A program made the translations under genes and the position numbers. From Deltaproteobacteria bacterium (GTDB lineage: Bacteria; Desulfobacterota; DSM-4660; Desulfatiglandales; Desulfatiglandaceae), in NCBI GenBank assembly GCA_013349725.1, contig DUZB01000099.1, forward strand, positions 1-10,864: a stretch of 10,864 bases of DNA, written 5' to 3'. The notes beneath the pieces are model-generated. The model did no database searches and was not told the origin of the DNA. It worked only from the letters and a program-made list of their open reading frames with translations. Shown here one piece after another: positions 7,589 through 10,864 of the stretch. Each line of letters begins with the position of its first letter. The stretch's first letter is position 1.

Positions 7589-8645
7589 CCCGAATATCCT
7601 CATTGTTAAACTGAGCGCCATAGGCGATTTGGTGCATTCCCTCCCTTTTCTGGAGGTGTTGAAAAGACAATATCCGAAGGCTGAAATCGACTGGGTTGTA
7701 GAGGAAGGGGCATCTGATATCATCCTCGGGCATCCGCATATTCGTCGGGTCATTGTGTCACGGAGAAAAGCGTGGGTGAAAAGGCTTCGGGGGGATGGAT
7801 CGCCCCGCCTGACCGTTTTTCAGGAGATGCGGGAGTTTGTAAAAGAGTTGAGGGCTTGCCGGTACGATATGGTTATTGACGTTCAGGGAATTCTAAAGAG
7901 CGGCATTCTCGTGAGGCTAACCAAGGGCGGAAGGAAGATAGGAATGAGTGGGAGCAGGGAAGGCGCCTCGCTTTTTATCAATGAACCTGCTGTAAAAGTA
8001 GATTGCAGTCAACACGCTATTGATCGAACACTGACCGTTGCAAAGTTCCTGGGGTGCGAAACCGGGGGATGGAAGGGGCGAATTCCCATTTTTGATGAGA
8101 ACAGGCGTACGGTCGACAATCTGTTGGAGAAAAATGGACTCGGGGGCAGGGTATTGTTGGCCATCAACCCCATTGCCAAATGGGATACCAAATTGTGGGA
8201 AGCGGATCGATTTGGGATATTGGCAGACAGGCTGCAGGAAACCCTGGATTGTGACATTGTGTTTACCGGGGGGCGTGAAGACAGATCGGTCATCGAAGAA
8301 ATATCTGAAAAGATGGAAAAAAAGCCTGTGAATTTTGCGGGCGTTACCGGTCTCAAGGATCTTGCCTGTCTTTATACCCGATGCAGGCTCCTTGTAACCA
8401 CGGATACGGGTCCCATGCATATGGCTGCGGCTATGGGTTGCCCCACTGTAGCCCTGTTTGGACCGACAGCTCCCTGGCGAACGGGGCCCTACGGCCAGGG
8501 GCATAAGGTGATTGCAGGGGATGTGGAGTGCAGACCCTGCTTTCGGAAAAAATGCGACGAGATGACATGTATGAAAGAGATATCCGTAAATCGGGTATAT
8601 GAAGGGGTTATGGAACTTCTTAAACGGGAAAAGGAGAATCAGTGA
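7581..8645 (+). CDS. waaC: ADP-heptose:LPS heptosyltransferase I
   Basis: A GT9-family enzyme predicted to add the first heptose to Kdo of Kdo2-lipid A. ILIVKLSAIGDLVHSLPFLE at the N-terminus and IDWVVEE are the WaaC form. YDMVIDVQGILKSGIL, GMSGSREGASLFIN and QHAIDRTL also match WaaC rather than WaaF. The donor half shows AINPIAKWDTKLWEADRF, FTGGREDRSVIEEI, VTTDTGPMHMAAAMGCP and ALFGPTAPWRTGPYG. Like WaaF here, it ends in a cysteine cluster, C317, C320, C325 and C330. The reading frame is open further upstream (an ATG at 7527), but the ATG at 7581 starts five residues before the conserved segment and overlaps the gmhB stop by 8 bases in the usual coupled manner, so I prefer it (354 residues). 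The stop shares one base with the next gene. Confidence 0.92.
   Translation: MGDPNILIVKLSAIGDLVHSLPFLEVLKRQYPKAEIDWVVEEGASDIILGHPHIRRVIVSRRKAWVKRLRGDGSPRLTVFQEMREFVKELRACRYDMVIDVQGILKSGILVRLTKGGRKIGMSGSREGASLFINEPAVKVDCSQHAIDRTLTVAKFLGCETGGWKGRIPIFDENRRTVDNLLEKNGLGGRVLLAINPIAKWDTKLWEADRFGILADRLQETLDCDIVFTGGREDRSVIEEISEKMEKKPVNFAGVTGLKDLACLYTRCRLLVTTDTGPMHMAAAMGCPTVALFGPTAPWRTGPYGQGHKVIAGDVECRPCFRKKCDEMTCMKEISVNRVYEGVMELLKREKENQ
8632..8636 (+). promoter_or_regulatory. Ribosome-binding site of the Trm112-family gene
   Basis: A perfect AGGAG lies in the last codons of waaC, eight bases before the ATG at 8645. It fixes the start of the very small downstream gene and supports it being a real coding region rather than a chance frame. 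Confidence 0.75.
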
Positions 8646-8815
8646 TGGCCATAAGTAAGGAATTATTAGATATTCTGGCGTGTCCCAAATGCAAAGGGGA
8701 TATTTATCTGACGGAGGCCGGCGATGGCCTCATCTGCGATCAGTGCAAACTGCTCTACGAGATCAAGGACGATATTCCCATCATGCTTATTGATGAAGCA
8801 AAACCGATTAGCTGA
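8645..8815 (+). CDS. Trm112/UPF0434 (YcaR-like) small zinc-ribbon protein
   Basis: A 56-residue protein, shorter than common gene-calling cut-offs. LLDILACPKCKGDIYL, then GLICDQCKLLYEIKDDIPIMLIDEA, is the complete Trm112-family pattern: two CxxC pairs (C13/C16 and C31/C34) likely to bind zinc, and the conserved Y-x-I-x-D-x-I-P-x-x-L segment. Trm112 proteins are best known as activators of partner methyltransferases in eukaryotes and archaea; the role of the stand-alone bacterial members is unclear. The start overlaps the waaC stop by one base and has a strong ribosome-binding site, so it is the last gene of the waaF-gmhB-waaC unit. In E. coli the homologue ycaR sits between lpxK and kdsB, another LPS context, which suggests a conserved link with LPS synthesis. 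No kdsB is present here. Confidence 0.9.
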   Translation: MAISKELLDILACPKCKGDIYLTEAGDGLICDQCKLLYEIKDDIPIMLIDEAKPIS

Positions 8816-8922
8816 TAGTCACGTCCGGACTGGGGAGAAAAGACCGGACAAGGGATATCCGCGATCTCCTGTGAAACTTCGTTTTCAGTTTACGGTTGCC
8901 GGTTACCAGTTGGCGGTTCTCT

Positions 8923-8947
8923 CATTCCCACGCTCAGCGTGGGAATG
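8923..8947. repeat. 25-base palindrome in the convergent intergenic region
   Basis: CATTCCCACGCT (8923-8934) and AGCGTGGGAATG (8936-8947) are exact reverse complements around a single C at 8935. It lies between the converging LPS unit and the minus-strand oxidase unit. From memory, CATTCCCACGCTC-type palindromes are dispersed repeats in many bacterial genomes; the number of copies here cannot be seen. No run of T follows on either strand, so it is not a canonical intrinsic terminator, although a stem this strong could still slow or protect transcript ends. Confidence 0.75.
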
Positions 8948-8956
8948 CGTGCCTAT

Positions 8957-8983
8957 TCTCTGCGCCTCTGCGTCTCTGCGCGA
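8957..8983. repeat. Short CTCTGCG array
   Basis: Three exact copies of CTCTGCG start at 8958, 8966 and 8974, with a period of eight bases and a variable spacer base (C, then T). It starts ten bases after the palindrome at 8923-8947. It overlaps no credible gene and ends shortly before the 3' end of the minus-strand thiamine-binding gene. It is probably part of a dispersed intergenic repeat, judging by similar CTCTGCG-rich stretches I recall from other genomes. Confidence 0.55.
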
Positions 8984-8997
8984 TCCATCCGTAAGAA

Positions 8998-9288
8998 TCA
9001 GGCACTCTTTACCGATGCTTTCTTCGAAACAATGGTGGCCTTCTTGTCCCGGCGATCATCCACCTTCAGGTCGATGACAATACGCCGGGCGCCCTCAGAG
9101 AGATGTGCCGCATGCACCTCTTTTATGAGCTTGAAGAGGGCATCCAGATCCGGCGCCTCGATGCTGGTGCTCATGCCGCCCACATCGAAGGTGTAGCCGG
9201 ACTTTTCAACGACCTCGACCCCTTTTTTAACAAACCGGCCCAGGCTGGTCCCCTCGCCGATAGGATAAACGGAAAGCTGCGCTATCAT
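8998..9288 (-). CDS. MTH1187-family thiamine-binding protein
   Basis: A 96-residue single-domain protein of the MTH1187/YkoF-like family (PF01910), small ferredoxin-fold proteins some of which bind thiamine. The family pattern is complete: an N-terminal beta strand AQLSVYPIGEGTSLGRFV, then GYTFDVGGMSTSIEA, a helix DLDALFKLIKEVHAAHLSEGA, and a final strand RRIVIDLKVDDRRDKKATIVSKKASV. The start at 9288 has AGGAG at 9297-9301 (minus strand), eight bases ahead. It is 20 bases downstream of the (Fe-S)-binding gene, so it looks like the last gene of that operon. The role is unclear: intracellular thiamine buffering or transport, or an unrecognised partner of the oxidase. There is no signal peptide, so it is cytoplasmic. 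Confidence 0.88.
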   Translation of the reverse strand: MIAQLSVYPIGEGTSLGRFVKKGVEVVEKSGYTFDVGGMSTSIEAPDLDALFKLIKEVHAAHLSEGARRIVIDLKVDDRRDKKATIVSKKASVKSA

Positions 9289-9308
9289 AAAGTTTTCTCC
9301 TGCTTTTA

Positions 9309-10457
9309 TTAAATTCCCATTGCCTCAACCACAAGTTCCGTCAGGTCTTTTACCTCAAGATCCATCTTCTGCCTTCTCGCACGTGTGGCCATGGTACGCA
9401 CGCACTGCTGGCAACCCGTTACAACCATGTCTGCGCCCACGGCTTTGATGGAGTCGAGTTTCATCTGGGCGACCTGGGCCGAAAGATCCGGTTCGGTCAT
9501 TTCCACGTTTCCCCCGCCCCCGCAGCAGATGGAAAATTTGCGGTTCATGGGAAGATCCACAAAACGAATCCCCGGAATGGATTTGAGAACTGCCCTTGGT
9601 TCTTCATAAATCCCCGTATTGCGACCCAGATCGCAAGGGTCATGATAGGTGACGGTGGCATCAATGGGGTTTTTGAGCGTGACCTTGCCGGATTCGATCA
9701 ACTCGGCGATCATCTGGCTGGCGTGCACCAGTTTCACGTCTGTGTTGTAGAGGTGTTTCCAGGTGTGAAGGCAGGAAGGACAAGTGAAAACAATCGTCTT
9801 GGCGCCAACATCCTTGACCTTCTGCAGATTGTGTTCCTTCAATTCTTCCAGTTTTTCCGGCATGCCGGCGCCCACAAGCGGGAAACCACAACACCATTCT
9901 TCGCCCCCCAGAATGGTAAAATCCACATGGGCTTCCTGGAGAATCCTGGCCATATTGGCCGGGATTTTCTGAACCATGGGGAAGAAAGAGGCAACGCAAC
10001 CCACGAAAAAGAGGATATCGGCGTGTTCTTTTTCCAGGGCCTCTTCGGGCAGATTCTTCATGAGTTCCTGCCATTCCGACCGGTCTTCCTGGTCATCATC
10101 AGAGATGTTCCTGGCCTTCGCAAGTGTTTTGACCAGCCGTTCGGCAACTTTCGGATAAAACCCCCGGTCTACCTGGCACTCGCGATTCTGAAATATGAGG
10201 TCTTTCGTCTTTACGCTCGAGAGGCAGACAACCGTACAGGCGCCGCAACCCAGGCAGGTGAAAATAGCTTTTTCCGTGTCTTCATTGAGTTCCAGGGTTT
10301 TTTCAATGGCGAACCGGGTGATGGCGTTTCTTCCCCTTGGGGAGTAAGCCTCATTTTTCTTAACAATATATGTGGGGCAACTTGGCAGGCAGAACCCGCA
10401 TTTGTTGCATTTGGCCACCTCGTCATAGGATAACTTCTTTAACTGAACAATATTCAT
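9309..10457 (-). CDS. GlcF-like (Fe-S)-binding oxidoreductase subunit with two CCG domains
   Basis: A 382-residue electron-transfer subunit of the GlcF/LldE/HdrD type. Two [4Fe-4S] ferredoxin motifs lie at the N-terminus: C17-C20-C23-C27 followed by P28, and C68-C71-C74-C78, where the usual Pro after the last Cys is Leu. Two cysteine-rich CCG domains follow: GCVASF (C154), EEWCCGFP (C189-C190) and TCPSC (C226, C229) in the first; HDPCDLGR (C275), ICCGGGG (C311-C312) and TGCQQC (C349, C352) in the second. Such subunits pass electrons from an FAD dehydrogenase to quinone, heterodisulfide-type or other acceptors. There is no membrane segment. The ATG at 10457 is preceded by AGAGG (10467-10471) with nine bases between. 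The FAD-oxidase gene lies 35 bases upstream, supporting one complex. The substrate (lactate, glycolate or another 2-hydroxyacid) is not determined, so I give no symbol. Confidence 0.92.
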   Translation of the reverse strand: MNIVQLKKLSYDEVAKCNKCGFCLPSCPTYIVKKNEAYSPRGRNAITRFAIEKTLELNEDTEKAIFTCLGCGACTVVCLSSVKTKDLIFQNRECQVDRGFYPKVAERLVKTLAKARNISDDDQEDRSEWQELMKNLPEEALEKEHADILFFVGCVASFFPMVQKIPANMARILQEAHVDFTILGGEEWCCGFPLVGAGMPEKLEELKEHNLQKVKDVGAKTIVFTCPSCLHTWKHLYNTDVKLVHASQMIAELIESGKVTLKNPIDATVTYHDPCDLGRNTGIYEEPRAVLKSIPGIRFVDLPMNRKFSICCGGGGNVEMTEPDLSAQVAQMKLDSIKAVGADMVVTGCQQCVRTMATRARRQKMDLEVKDLTELVVEAMGI

Positions 10458-10492
10458 AACTTTTTACCTCTGTGTCGTGGTTGCACTGTCAT

Positions 10493-10864
10493 TTAAAGGT
10501 TCCCCACAAAACGACCCGGGCTCATGATTCCCGCCGGATCCAACTGATCTTTGAGGCGCTTATAAAGGATAAAATCAGTTCCTGTTTTACCCCAGATTTT
10601 CAGCCTGCCTTTCATGGGAGCAGGCGCTCTTTGTATGACCATGTTCCCGCCGGTTTCCAGACTGCGTTCCAGGAGTTCGCCGGCAACCACAACCGCTTTA
10701 TCCGCACTGCTGTTGTTGTTCTGGTCCAGCATCAAGTAGACCTGGCAGATGCCGCTTCCCGCATGAGCTGCCACGGCATGCTCCAGGCGTTGATAGACCA
10801 GCGATTTCTGCATAGACGCAAAAATTTCCCCCCAGTGGGAGATGGGATAGTTGAGTTTGGCTTG
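10493..10864 (-). CDS. FAD-linked oxidase (GlcD/GlcE type), C-terminal part
   Basis: The gene enters from the right edge; 123 codons are visible. The frame is open to base 10864, starting QAKLNYPISHWGEIFASM, so the Met at 10813 is internal and not the start. The closing KRLKDQLDPAGIMSPGRFVGNL is the typical C-terminus of FAD-linked oxidases of the glycolate/lactate dehydrogenase family, and VIQRAPAPMKGRLKIWG resembles GlcE-like members. The FAD-binding (PCMH-type) domain would lie outside the window. The (Fe-S)-binding gene follows after 35 bases on the same strand, the standard GlcD/E-GlcF arrangement. The two probably form a 2-hydroxyacid dehydrogenase. GlcD-like versus GlcE-like cannot be settled from this piece. 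Confidence 0.82.
   Translation of the reverse strand, partial: QAKLNYPISHWGEIFASMQKSLVYQRLEHAVAAHAGSGICQVYLMLDQNNNSSADKAVVVAGELLERSLETGGNMVIQRAPAPMKGRLKIWGKTGTDFILYKRLKDQLDPAGIMSPGRFVGNL

Noticed and set aside
8823..8849. GTCCGG...CCGGAC inverted pair as a terminator after the Trm112 gene
   Set aside because: Only six base pairs, a 15-base loop and no T run after it. Too weak to call a terminator.
8724..9077. 117-codon plus-strand frame over the Trm112 end and the repeats
   Set aside because: It starts inside the Trm112 gene in another frame and then runs through the palindrome and CTCTGCG repeat into the antisense of the thiamine-binding gene.
9642..10433. 263-codon plus-strand open frame opposite the (Fe-S)-binding gene
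   Set aside because: The opposite strand encodes a complete protein with all cluster cysteines. The plus-strand translation shows no domain pattern.

Overview
The window reads as chromosomal DNA from a Gram-negative, probably anaerobic bacterium of the Desulfobacterota (former Deltaproteobacteria). This rests on the gene families present: lipid A/Kdo/heptose core genes, a DUF4390 plus NtrY-type kinase pair, and a GlcF-like Fe-S subunit with two CCG domains next to an FAD oxidase and an MTH1187-type thiamine-binding protein. The assignment is inference from gene content; there is no rRNA or other taxonomic marker.

Layout. (1) Bases 1-210 hold the decayed 3' remnant of an IS200-like/REP-associated tyrosine transposase, whose frame runs into a REP-like hairpin. 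(2) Bases 406-5659 (+) carry a closely spaced set: a secreted DUF4390 protein, a membrane NtrY-like histidine kinase, waaA (Kdo transferase) and lpxK (lipid A 4'-kinase). (3) Bases 5660-5949 are non-coding and carry a long inverted repeat whose arms are made of a tandem heptamer. (4) Bases 5950-8815 (+) are a tightly overlapping unit: waaF, gmhB, waaC and a 56-residue Trm112/UPF0434 protein. (5) Bases 8816-8997 are a convergent intergenic region with a near-perfect 25-base palindrome and a short CTCTGCG array. (6) Bases 8998-10864 (-) carry, in transcription order, the C-terminal part of an FAD-linked oxidase (cut by the window edge), a GlcF-like (Fe-S)-binding protein and an MTH1187-family thiamine-binding protein.

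How the genes work together. WaaA, LpxK, WaaF, GmhB and WaaC cover successive steps of inner LPS assembly: lipid A phosphorylation, Kdo addition, a step towards the ADP-heptose donor, and addition of heptoses I and II. The DUF4390/kinase pair at the head may sense the envelope, but no response regulator lies beside it. The minus-strand genes look like a lactate/glycolate-type 2-hydroxyacid oxidation module; the substrate cannot be read from the sequence.

I found no convincing undescribed system. Most of the window is ordinary housekeeping envelope and redox genes. The points most worth a second look are the kinase without a regulator fused into an LPS gene set, matching four-cysteine tails in the two heptosyltransferases, the thiamine-binding protein linked to the oxidase genes, and several dispersed-repeat candidates.
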